A DNA stretch of 64,000 bases from positions 343,277-407,276 of the forward strand of contig NZ_GG700631.1 in the NCBI RefSeq assembly GCF_000162875.1. The letters are read 5' to 3'. The position numbers and the translations under genes were made by a program. The DNA is from Slackia exigua ATCC 700122. Its GTDB lineage: Bacteria > Actinomycetota > Coriobacteriia > Coriobacteriales > Eggerthellaceae. Below, piece by piece: positions 50,196 through 58,648 of this stretch. Every line of letters begins with the position of its first letter. Position 1 is the stretch's first letter. Under the pieces are notes generated by a model. The model saw only the letters and a list, made by a program, of their open reading frames with translations. It was not told the origin of the DNA and made no database searches.

Positions 50196-52268
50196 CTATT
50201 TGAACTGGCTCGGATGCTTTCCGAAGAAGTCGGTGCGCGGCGGCAGCTCCTTGACGGCATGGACGCCGGACGCGGCCTCGTCCGCATCGCAGAGCTCGGC
50301 CATGGATGCGAACGGCGCATGCCAGCTGAACACGCGCTCGGGCGCGATCTGCAGGTATTCGGCGATCATCTCGCAGCCGGCGGGCGCCACCGGATGCATG
50401 AGCAACGCGCAGACACGCAGCAGGTAGAAGCTGTCGGCAAGCACCTGGCGGCGCGCCGCATCGTCGTCGGCATGCTCCGCATCGCGGATGCCGTCGGCCC
50501 AATGCTTCTGCGCGGCGCGGATGAATTCGTCCATGAGGCTCATGACCGCATGCAGCGATGCAGCCTTCATCAGGCGCTCGTATTCATGCAAAGCCGCATG
50601 TGCGCGCGCCACCACGTCGGGCGCGGGTGCATCGAGCGGCATCATGCCGTCGAAGTTCTTGGCCGCCTCGTAGAAGCAGCTGCGCGCCAGGCGATTGAAC
50701 ACGTTCGTGAGCAGCGCGCCTTCTTTGAGCACCGGGTCGGCGACGCGCGGATCGGCGCGCTTGGCCTCGTCGGGGTCGAAGGGCTTGGGCTTGAAACCCA
50801 CCGACTTCTGGTCAAGGCCGAGCGCGAGCCAGTGCGCGCGCAGTTGGTCGACCGTGTACCAGTCGAGCAGCTCGTCGGCCGAAGGCGGCTTCGTCGCGCC
50901 CGAGCTGGACGCCTTCGTCTTGCCGAACAGGATGTGATGGTTGGCGATCAGGCGCGTCTGGCGCAGCTCGTCGCCCGACGGATAGGCCTCCATGCGGTCG
51001 CCCTCTTCGAAGGCCGCCCAGAGCGCCGGCTGCACCACGCCGTAGAAATACAGGTTGTCCTGGCCGATGAACTGATAGACCTGCGCGTCGTCGGAGCACC
51101 ACCAGTCCTTGAAGGCGCTCCACGCATAGGCGCCGGGATCGGCCTGCGCCGCGCTTCCGCACGCACCCGACTCGGCCCGGTGCAGCAGCGCCGCGATGGA
51201 GAAGCTCACGGGAGCCCAAAGGCTTTCCGGCCAGCACCAGCACGTGAGTCCCGACACGCCGTCCATCTCGGGAACGGGAACGCCCCAGGCCACGTTGCCG
51301 GACAGGCGGAACGGCACGAGCGTCTTGCCCGTGCGGATCTTGAGTCCCGCATGCAGGAGCGCGTCGCGCGCGGCATCGCGGTCGTCGATCGAGGCGAATT
51401 CGATCGTGAACGACTGCTTGCCGCCTTCGGCCTCGTGGAATTCGTGCGCGGGCAGGGCGAACGCCAACGCGCGGTAGTCGTCCTGAAGCTCGTTCTTGAT
51501 GTAGATGACGGGCGCTGCCAGAAACTCGCCCACGGCTTTGGACACCACAGCGCGCACATCGGGATCGGCCGCGTTGTCGGCGTTCACGCGGGCGATCTGC
51601 TCACGGAAATTCGGCAGGTCGAAGTACCAGTTCTCGACAGGACGCATCTCGGGCGCCTTGCCGGACACGGCGCTGATCGGGTTGATGAGCTCTTCGGGCG
51701 AGAACTGATGCCCTAAGTCGCATTCATCGGCGTAGGCCTTCTCGGATCTGCAGCCCTGCACCGGGCAGTGGCCCGTCACCTGGCGTCCGTTCAAGAAGAC
51801 GCCCGCTTCGGGATCGAAGAACTGCAGCGTGCTGCGGCGCATGAGGTGCCCGTTGGCATGCAGGCGGTCGAAGACGCGTCGGGTGAGGCGTTCGTGGATG
51901 CCGGCGCTCGCGCCCAGGCACGACCCCTCGTAGACGGACAGGCTGATGCCGTACGCGTCAAGCGTCGCCTTCTGGGCATCATGGTTGCGGCGGACGTAGT
52001 CGACGATGGTGCCTTGGAAGGGCTCCTCCGTATCGGAGCCTTCGCACGCCTTGCGATAGCCCTCGTCGATCGGAGAGCCGTAGCAGTCGGTGCCCGACAC
52101 GAAGAGCACCTCGTCGGCCCCGATGCGGTCGCGCAGGAAGCGCGCGTAGGCGTCGGCAGGGACGAAGACGCCGGCCACGTGGCCGAAATGCAGCTTCTTG
52201 TTGCCGTACGGCATGCCCGCCGTGACGACCGCACGGCGCGGCCATTCGATATCGGAAACGTAGTCCAT
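50196..52268 (-). CDS. Class I tRNA synthetase family protein, divergent methionyl-tRNA synthetase-like
   Basis: 690 residues. MetRS architecture: the HIGH-type motif is LHFGHVAG, a knuckle-like region follows (GHCPVQGCRSEKAYADECDLGHQF), then FIGQDNLYFYG in place of the usual FIGKDNIPFH and a C-terminal helical anticodon domain. The KMSKS loop reads FGKTKASSSG, so the usual KMSKS is not conserved. The start at 52268 has AAGGGGAA 9 nt before it; a second ATG lies at 52289. It could be the cell's only MetRS with altered motifs, or a paralog with another role. Confidence 0.7.
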   Translation of the reverse strand: MDYVSDIEWPRRAVVTAGMPYGNKKLHFGHVAGVFVPADAYARFLRDRIGADEVLFVSGTDCYGSPIDEGYRKACEGSDTEEPFQGTIVDYVRRNHDAQKATLDAYGISLSVYEGSCLGASAGIHERLTRRVFDRLHANGHLMRRSTLQFFDPEAGVFLNGRQVTGHCPVQGCRSEKAYADECDLGHQFSPEELINPISAVSGKAPEMRPVENWYFDLPNFREQIARVNADNAADPDVRAVVSKAVGEFLAAPVIYIKNELQDDYRALAFALPAHEFHEAEGGKQSFTIEFASIDDRDAARDALLHAGLKIRTGKTLVPFRLSGNVAWGVPVPEMDGVSGLTCWCWPESLWAPVSFSIAALLHRAESGACGSAAQADPGAYAWSAFKDWWCSDDAQVYQFIGQDNLYFYGVVQPALWAAFEEGDRMEAYPSGDELRQTRLIANHHILFGKTKASSSGATKPPSADELLDWYTVDQLRAHWLALGLDQKSVGFKPKPFDPDEAKRADPRVADPVLKEGALLTNVFNRLARSCFYEAAKNFDGMMPLDAPAPDVVARAHAALHEYERLMKAASLHAVMSLMDEFIRAAQKHWADGIRDAEHADDDAARRQVLADSFYLLRVCALLMHPVAPAGCEMIAEYLQIAPERVFSWHAPFASMAELCDADEAASGVHAVKELPPRTDFFGKHPSQFK

Positions 52269-52421
52269 GCGATGCTTCCCCTTATGCATTCGTAAACCGA
52301 TACGATGAATCGCGCATGTTCGGCAGCGCCTTCGCCCGTCGCCTTCGCCCGAGACGGGATGCGAAGCCGGCTGACGGCAACCTCCGAAAGGCGACCTCAG
52401 GCCGGGGCGAAACGGCGCGCC

Positions 52422-53618
52422 CTACCTGACCGTATGCGCCTCGTCGAGCTTGGCAAGGGCGGCGGCCAAGTCGTCCGCGCTGATGGAAACCTTCGTCGAG
52501 CCCGAGATGCCGAGCAGCGACGCCAGGTCGGACCGCGAAGGATCGGCATCCACGACATCGAAGTCGCCCTTGATGCCGCCGAGCTCCGCAGCCTTCGCGA
52601 GCGCGTCGTCGTAGGTGCCGATCTCGTCGGCAAGGCCGTTGGCGACCGCGTCGTCGCCGGTGAATTCCATACCCGTGGCAAGTTCCTGGACCTGGGCGAC
52701 GCTCATGCCGCGCCCCGAGGCGACCGAAGACACGAACTGGGCGTTGATCTGGCTGACGAGATTCTGGTAATACTCCCGCTCCTCGTCGGTCAGCGGACGC
52801 GTGCCGTACGACGAATCCTTGGATTCGGCCGATGCGATGCTGTTCACCTTGATGCCGAGCTTATCGAGCAGCTCGGATGCATCGTAGGTCTGCATGATCG
52901 TGCCGATGGCGCCGATGGCCGTCGAATGGTTGACGTAGATGTAGTCGGCCTGACTCGATATCTCGTAGGCCGCCGAACAGTTGATGGACGCGCTCGACAC
53001 CACGATAGGCTTGTCGAAACCAGCGATGAGCTGAGACATCTCTTCGCCTGCGGTAGACGTGCCGCCGCCGGAATTGACGCGCAGGACGACGGCCTTGATA
53101 TCGTCGTCGGCTTCGACGCTCTTGAGCGCCGCACGCAGGCCCTCGGGGCTGCAGGCGCTGCCGTCGTATCCGATGGTGCCGCTCATCGTGATGACCGCCA
53201 CCGAATCGCCGTAGGTCGAAAGGCTCGAGGCGTCGCCCGCCGATCCGATGGACGAAAGCGAGCCTATCGCCGCAGAGCACGAGGCGGCGCCGATGCCGAA
53301 GATGAGCACGATGGCCGCGGCCACGATGCCGAGCGCGATCAGCCCGCTATGGGATTGCTTCGCAGGAGCGGCCGCGACCTGGGCGGCCGGAGCCACCGGA
53401 GCCGCGAAGCCTGCCGCGGGCGCCGCCTGAGGCTGCGCATATCCAGGCTGTTGATAGGGCTGGAAGGCCTGCGGCTGGAATGAGGCAGGCTGGCCTGCGG
53501 TTTGGGGCTGGCCGTTCTGCGGCCGATCGGCGGCTTGCGCCTGACCCGCACCCTGAGGCTGCCCTGCGGCCTGCGGCGGCGTCGGCATGCCGAAACCCTG
53601 ATTCGTTCCATCGTTCAT
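52422..53618 (-). CDS. sppA: Signal peptide peptidase SppA-like S49 protease with Gln/Pro-rich N-tail
   Basis: 398 residues. The first ~90 residues are a cytoplasmic Gln/Pro/Ala-rich tail, then one membrane helix (about 92-115), then the S49 domain: VLRVNSGGGTSTAGEEM, the Ser region INCSAAYEIS (ASGGYY in typical SppA), GAIGTIMQ and the presumed Lys in SAESKDSSYG. SppA cleaves leftover signal peptides in the membrane. The Ser is retained, but the GG after it is replaced by AA and the Tyr by Glu. Start chosen at 53618 for its AAGGAAAGG site. Confidence 0.8.
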   Translation of the reverse strand: MNDGTNQGFGMPTPPQAAGQPQGAGQAQAADRPQNGQPQTAGQPASFQPQAFQPYQQPGYAQPQAAPAAGFAAPVAPAAQVAAAPAKQSHSGLIALGIVAAAIVLIFGIGAASCSAAIGSLSSIGSAGDASSLSTYGDSVAVITMSGTIGYDGSACSPEGLRAALKSVEADDDIKAVVLRVNSGGGTSTAGEEMSQLIAGFDKPIVVSSASINCSAAYEISSQADYIYVNHSTAIGAIGTIMQTYDASELLDKLGIKVNSIASAESKDSSYGTRPLTDEEREYYQNLVSQINAQFVSSVASGRGMSVAQVQELATGMEFTGDDAVANGLADEIGTYDDALAKAAELGGIKGDFDVVDADPSRSDLASLLGISGSTKVSISADDLAAALAKLDEAHTVR

Positions 53619-53698
53619 GGGGTATGCCTTTCCTTCGTCCATACGTCCCTATGGTATCCGATGCCGCGCACGCGTCATGCGAGATGCCCGCAGATTCA

Positions 53699-55447
53699 TC
53701 AGGCGAGCAGCATGCGGGCGGCGGAATCCAGGTGCTCGAGCAAGGCCTGCGCCTCGCCCTGCGTCGGCGCCGCGGCGAAGACGTAGGCCTTCACCTTCGG
53801 CTCCGTGCCGCTCGGACGCACGATGACCTTGCAGCCCGCCTCGAGCCGCAGCTCGATGACGTCGGCGGCAGGCAGGACCTGATGGCCGGAATCATGGCCC
53901 TCGCCCTCCCGTCCACACGCCGCCCCGCATGACGCCCCGCCCACGACCGGCATGGGAGCGCCTGCCGCGTAATCCACGATCTTCTCGACCGCGAGCCCTC
54001 CCAAGCGCGTGGGCGCCGAGGCGCGCAGCCCTTCCATGATGCGGCGCATCGTCGCCGCGCCGTCGGCGCCGGGGAATTCGACCGAAATCGTGCGGTTGAG
54101 CACATGGCCGAAGCGGCTATAGAGCTCATCAAGAGCATCGATCAGGGTGCGCCCCTGCGCACGGCAGTCGCGCGCCATCTCGCAGATGAGCATCGATGCG
54201 ACGACGGCGTCCTTGTCGCGCACGTGCGTGCCGGCAAGGTATCCGTAGCTCTCCTCGAACCCGAAGAGGAAATCGGATGCGCGGCCGGCGGTTTCGAGCA
54301 GGCCGATCTGCCGGCCGATGTACTTGAAGCCTGTCAGCGTGCGGCGCAGCTCGAAGCCGTACGCGCGCGCGAGCGCATCGACCATGGACGTGGAGACGAT
54401 CGTGGTGACGGCGACGCACCCGTCCAAGCCGCCCTGCGCGTCGCGACGGGCGCGGGCAAGGTAGTCCAATAGCAGGATGCCCATCTCGTTTCCGCTGATA
54501 AGGCGATACGCACCCTGATGGCGCACGGCCACGCCGACGCGGTCGGCATCCGGATCCGTGGCGATCAGCAGATCAGCGTCCGTCTCCTCGCAGAGCGCCA
54601 AGCCGCGCTCAAGCGCCCCGCGCGTCTCGGGATTGGGATACGGGCAGGTCGGGAAATCGCCGTCGGGCACCGCCTGCTCCTCGACGAGCGTCACGTCGGA
54701 CACGCCGATGCGCTCGAGGATGCGTGAAACGCATTCGAGGCCCGTTCCGTTCAAGGGCGTATACACGACGCTCAAGGGGCCGCGCGCATCGGAGGCCGAC
54801 TGCGCGGCAACGGCATCGATGAACGCATCCACAACCGCGTCGTCGATCCACGAGACGAGACCCGTGCGCACGGCGTCGTCGAAATCCATGCAGCGCACGT
54901 CATCGAAAGGATCGACCGCATCGATGGCTGCAGAGATGTCGGATGCGGCCTGCGAAGCGATCTGGCAGCCGTCCGCGCCGTAGACCTTGTAGCCGTTATA
55001 GGCCGCGGGATTATGGCTCGCCGTCACGTTGATGCCTGCAGAACAGCCCAAACGGCGTACCGCGAAGGAAAGCGCCGGCGTCGGCTCGATGCGCGGGAAC
55101 ACGAGCGCGCGGATGCCGTTGGCCGCCAGAACGCCGGCGATGCGGCGGACGAAGGCTTCGCCCCCGTTGCGGGAATCGCGCGCGATGGCGACCGACGGCG
55201 CATCGAAGCGTTCGTTCAAATAGCGCGCAAGCCCCTGCGTCGCGCGGCCGACGGTGTAGACGTTCATGCGGTTCGTACCGACGCCCAGGATGCCGCGCAG
55301 CCCGGCCGTTCCGAACGAAAGATCCCGATAGAAGGCATCTGCCAGATCCTCGGACGATTTCCGTCTCATGTCGGCAAGGTCGCAGGCAAGCTCGGGGTCT
55401 TCCACGCGGCGCGCCCATAGATCGGCGAGGCTTTCGATATCACGCAT
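53699..55447 (-). CDS. Phosphoglucomutase/phosphomannomutase family (phosphohexomutase)
   Basis: 582 residues. Four-domain alpha-D-phosphohexomutase: FGTAGLRG at the start, catalytic Ser in NVTASHNPAAYNG, metal loop ATDPDADRVGVAV, sugar loop GFEESYGYL and phosphate loop VRPSGTEPKVKAY. It interconverts hexose 1- and 6-phosphates and feeds cell-wall and surface polymer synthesis. Length matches the PgcA/phospho-sugar mutase group rather than GlmM (~450). AGAAGG precedes the ATG. A Cys/Gly-rich insertion of ~20 residues lies before domain 4. Confidence 0.9.
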   Translation of the reverse strand: MRDIESLADLWARRVEDPELACDLADMRRKSSEDLADAFYRDLSFGTAGLRGILGVGTNRMNVYTVGRATQGLARYLNERFDAPSVAIARDSRNGGEAFVRRIAGVLAANGIRALVFPRIEPTPALSFAVRRLGCSAGINVTASHNPAAYNGYKVYGADGCQIASQAASDISAAIDAVDPFDDVRCMDFDDAVRTGLVSWIDDAVVDAFIDAVAAQSASDARGPLSVVYTPLNGTGLECVSRILERIGVSDVTLVEEQAVPDGDFPTCPYPNPETRGALERGLALCEETDADLLIATDPDADRVGVAVRHQGAYRLISGNEMGILLLDYLARARRDAQGGLDGCVAVTTIVSTSMVDALARAYGFELRRTLTGFKYIGRQIGLLETAGRASDFLFGFEESYGYLAGTHVRDKDAVVASMLICEMARDCRAQGRTLIDALDELYSRFGHVLNRTISVEFPGADGAATMRRIMEGLRASAPTRLGGLAVEKIVDYAAGAPMPVVGGASCGAACGREGEGHDSGHQVLPAADVIELRLEAGCKVIVRPSGTEPKVKAYVFAAAPTQGEAQALLEHLDSAARMLLA

Positions 55448-55594
55448 CCGAACCTTCTTTCATCGACGGACGTTCTGGAAAACGCCGGCACGGGGCGAAG
55501 CCATGAAGCGATGCGGCCGTGAAGGCCGCGATCCGCGCGGCCGAAACCCGCATCCGCGAAACGCTCGGATGCGCACCGCCACGAGCGGGACATG

Positions 55595-55626
55595 AAAGGG
55601 TGCGAACCGAAACCGGTTCGCACCCT
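55595..55626 (-). terminator. adk terminator hairpin
   Basis: A perfect 14-bp stem (AAGGGTGCGAACCG and its complement) with a 4-nt loop, 42 nt after the adk stop. The T-run on the minus strand is short (TTTCAT). Confidence 0.65.
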
Positions 55627-55667
55627 TGAAACCTCGGATCGCCTTCGACCGAACGCATCGACGCGGC

Positions 55668-56294
55668 CTAGAGATCGAGCAGCGCCTTGACGTCGGCATA
55701 GACCGTATCGACCGGACGGTTTCCGTCGACCGTCAGAAGCAGGCCCTTGCCTTTGTAATAGTCGATGAGCGGAGACGTGCTGCGCTCGTAGACGGACAGG
55801 CGGTTGCGCACGGTGGCTTCGTTGTCGTCGTCGCGCTGGTACATCTCGCCGCCGCACTTGGGGCAGGACGCGTCGGCCACGGTGCCGATGGCGCCGCAGT
55901 CTTTGCAGCAACGACGCGAGGTCAGGCGGTCGACGATGGCGTCGAAGGGCACGTCCACGAGCAGAGCGCCGTCGAGCGGACGCTTGAGTTGGGAAAGCAG
56001 CGCGTCCAGAGAGACGGCCTGGGCCGTTGTGCGGGGGAAGCCGTCCAGGATGAAGCCCTTGGCGGCATCCGGTTCCTGCAGGCGCTCGTTCATCAGGTCG
56101 ATGATCAGGGAGTCGGGCACGAGCTCGCCGGCGTCCATGTAGGACTTGGCCTTCTTGCCGAGTTCGGTCTGGTTCTTGACCGCCGCGCGGAGGATGTCCC
56201 CCGTGGAGATGTGCGGCGTGCCGAACTCTTCGACGAGCTTCGCGGCCTGCGTGCCCTTGCCGGCACCCGGCGCGCCCAACAGTACGATATTCAT
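55668..56294 (-). CDS. adk: Adenylate kinase
   Basis: 208 residues. P-loop GAPGAGKGT, the NMP-binding region STGDILRAA, GFPRT and a zinc-type LID with Cys pairs (CCKDC and CPKC). It interconverts ATP and AMP with 2 ADP. AGAAAGGAAG precedes the ATG. In many bacteria adk directly follows secY; here coaBC and coaX lie between, and secY has its own terminator. Confidence 0.95.
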   Translation of the reverse strand: MNIVLLGAPGAGKGTQAAKLVEEFGTPHISTGDILRAAVKNQTELGKKAKSYMDAGELVPDSLIIDLMNERLQEPDAAKGFILDGFPRTTAQAVSLDALLSQLKRPLDGALLVDVPFDAIVDRLTSRRCCKDCGAIGTVADASCPKCGGEMYQRDDDNEATVRNRLSVYERSTSPLIDYYKGKGLLLTVDGNRPVDTVYADVKALLDL

Positions 56295-56403
56295 GCGCGA
56301 ACTTCCTTTCTGTCGCTACGGTGCATCCATTGTATCAAGCGCGCAGGCCGCATGTTCGCGTCGGCGCGCCGATTGATACGACGCACAGATTGCCTCGCGG
56401 CTC

Positions 56404-57174
56404 CTACCCCGCGTTCAGCCGATAGATATCCCAAAGCCCTTTGAGCAGCAGGTCGGCATCGTAGACGACCGGACGGCGGCATGCCGGGACGATAAGCTTG
56501 GAGATGCCGCCGGTCAGTATCGCCGTCACGGATTCGCCCAGCTCGTCCGACACGCGATCGACCAGGCCGTCGATCATCGCGGCGTTCGCGTGCACGAGCC
56601 CCGAGCGCATGCTGTCGACCGTGGTGCGGCCGATGAGCCCGCGCGGCTGCTCGAACTTGACGAAGGGAAGCTGCGACGCCGCGGCCGTGAGCGCGTTCTG
56701 CGAGATGGCGACGCCCGGCATGATGATCGATCCGATGTAGGCGCGATCGGCGCGCACCACCGAGCAGGTGGTCGCCGTGCCCAGATCGAAGATGCAGAGC
56801 GACCCTTCGTATTCGTTCACGGCGCCCACGGCATCGGCGATCATATCGACGCCCAGGCGGTCGGGCGTGTCGATGTCGATGTCGATTCCCAACGCAAGAC
56901 CCGTATGCACGATGAGCGGGCGGACGCCCGTCTTGGCTTCGACGGCCGCGGACATGGCGTCGGTGAGTTCCGGCACGACCGAGCTGACGATGGCGCCTTC
57001 GATGGCGTCGCGCGCGAACGTATGGGAACCCATGACCGATTCGAACGCAGCCATGAATTCCTCGACCGTCAGGCGCTTGTCGGTCGGCATGCGCAGCTGC
57101 CAGGTCAGGCGTCCGCGCCCTTCCATAAGACCGAGCGTCACGTTGGTATTGCCGATATCCACGATGAAGACCAC
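56404..57174 (-). CDS. coaX: Type III pantothenate kinase
   Basis: 256 residues from GTG 57174, which has AAGGTAGG 7 nt upstream and gives the usual family length; an ATG at 57201 is also in frame. ASKHA fold: FIVDIGNTNVTLGLM (phosphate 1), DRLGVDMIADAVGA, IFDLGTATTCSVV (phosphate 2) and TGGISKL. It phosphorylates pantothenate, the first step of CoA synthesis. coaBC lies 150 nt upstream on the same strand, so the pathway genes are clustered. Confidence 0.93.
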   Translation of the reverse strand: MVFIVDIGNTNVTLGLMEGRGRLTWQLRMPTDKRLTVEEFMAAFESVMGSHTFARDAIEGAIVSSVVPELTDAMSAAVEAKTGVRPLIVHTGLALGIDIDIDTPDRLGVDMIADAVGAVNEYEGSLCIFDLGTATTCSVVRADRAYIGSIIMPGVAISQNALTAAASQLPFVKFEQPRGLIGRTTVDSMRSGLVHANAAMIDGLVDRVSDELGESVTAILTGGISKLIVPACRRPVVYDADLLLKGLWDIYRLNAG

Positions 57175-57321
57175 GTTCGTTCCTACCTTCTCGTACTGCA
57201 TGTTCGAGCCGAATGCCAGGCGCTTCCGTTCGCATGCCCTGGGCGATGCCCTCTGCGCGAAAAACGATGTCGAGGCGCACCAGGGATGAAGCGGAAACGG
57301 GGAGGCGCTTGACACCCGAGA

Positions 57322-58521
57322 TCATCCCGTCGCGGCCAACTCCGGCGAGAACAGCTCGTCGAGCAGACGGCCTGCGGCTTCGTCCTTCGAGAGCATCGGC
57401 AGATCGATCTCGCGCTGCGCCGTGATGAGCGTCAGGCGGTTGGTCGGCGTCCCGAAACCCGCACCCGTCTCGCGCAGGCTGTTCGCCGCGATCATGTCCA
57501 CGCCCTTGCGCACGAGCTTCGCGCGGGAATTCTCAAGGACGTCGTCGGTTTCCATCGAGAAGCCGCATAGACGCGTCCCCGGCGTACGATGCGCGCCGAG
57601 CCAGGCCAGGATGTCCTGCGTGCGTTCGAGCGGCAACGACAGATCGCCGTCCTTCTTCTTGATCTTCGACGCGCTGCGCGTCGCGGGACGATAGTCGGCG
57701 ACGGCGGCGGCCATGATGACGGCGTCGGCCTCGGACGCGCGCGACGTCACGGCTTCGAACATATCGGCTGCGCTTTCAACGCCGACGACCTCCACGAAGC
57801 GCGGGGCCGGAATGTCGACGGGGCCGCTTACGAGCGTGACATCGGCGCCGCGCAGCATCGCCTGCCGCGCAATGGCGTATCCCATGCGACCGGTCGAACG
57901 ATTGGTCAGGAAGCGCACCGGATCGAGCGCTTCGCGGGTCGGCCCGGCGGACACGACGATGCGCATACCGGCAAGGTCTTTCACGCGCACGCTCGCGCGC
58001 ACCGCCCAGTCAACGAGCTCGTCGACCGAGGGAAGCTTCCCTTCGCCCTCATCTCCGCAGGCGAGCATGCCCGAGGCAGGAGGAATGACCACGATGCCTC
58101 TCGATGCGAGCGCGTCGAGGTTCGCCTGCGTCGCGGCGTTGCGGTACATGTGCACGTTCATGGCCGGGGCGACCAGCACACGCGCACGCTCCATGCGCGA
58201 CGCGACGTACGACACGCAGCCGGCATCGACGGCGTGCGCGAGATGCGCGACGGTATTGGCCGAAGCCGGAGCGACGATCATGAGGTCGGCCTCACACGCA
58301 AGCGCATCAAGGACGGATTCGCGCCCGGTCGCAGCCCCCACGACCACATGGTGGCGGGACAGCACCTCAAGCGTCAGATCGGATATGAAGCGCGCGGCGG
58401 CATCGGTCATGAGCACGCGCACGTCGCATCCGAGCTTCACGAGACGAGACGTCAGGTCGGCGGCCTTGTAGGCAGAGATGCTGCCCGAGACGCCGACGAC
58501 TATGGTCTTTCCTGAAAGCAC
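57322..58521 (-). CDS. coaBC: Bifunctional phosphopantothenoylcysteine decarboxylase/phosphopantothenate-cysteine ligase
   Basis: 399 residues. The N-terminal flavodoxin-like CoaC half has GSISAYKAADLTSRL, the PASANT loop, PAMNVHMY and the Cys in SGMLACGDEGEG. The C-terminal CoaB half has VSAGPTREALDPVRFLTNRSTGRMG and the KIKKKDG strip. It converts 4'-phosphopantothenate to 4'-phosphopantetheine. GTG start with AAGGGGAG upstream. It is separated from secY by a terminator. Confidence 0.95.
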   Translation of the reverse strand: MLSGKTIVVGVSGSISAYKAADLTSRLVKLGCDVRVLMTDAAARFISDLTLEVLSRHHVVVGAATGRESVLDALACEADLMIVAPASANTVAHLAHAVDAGCVSYVASRMERARVLVAPAMNVHMYRNAATQANLDALASRGIVVIPPASGMLACGDEGEGKLPSVDELVDWAVRASVRVKDLAGMRIVVSAGPTREALDPVRFLTNRSTGRMGYAIARQAMLRGADVTLVSGPVDIPAPRFVEVVGVESAADMFEAVTSRASEADAVIMAAAVADYRPATRSASKIKKKDGDLSLPLERTQDILAWLGAHRTPGTRLCGFSMETDDVLENSRAKLVRKGVDMIAANSLRETGAGFGTPTNRLTLITAQREIDLPMLSKDEAAGRLLDELFSPELAATG

Positions 58522-58578
58522 CGTCTCCCCTTTCGATCGACGACATCGCCCGCGGCATTCCGCATGATACCCGAAACG

Positions 58579-58608
58579 AAAAGCGCCCGCCTCCGAAGAG
58601 ACGGGCGC
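58579..58608 (-). terminator. Terminator after secY
   Basis: On the minus strand GCGCCCG and CGGGCGC pair around a 12-nt loop and are followed by TTTTCGTTTCG. It ends the rplO-secY unit before coaBC. Confidence 0.8.
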
Positions 58609-58648
58609 GTGCGCGCAGCGCGAAGGCGAGCTGTCGCCCGAGGGCGGC

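Noticed and set aside
49392-51716. 774-codon open frame on the plus strand opposite rpmE and the metG-like gene
   Set aside because: Spans two real minus-strand genes and their spacer, starts inside the rpmE terminator and shows only low-complexity or Arg/His-rich sequence.
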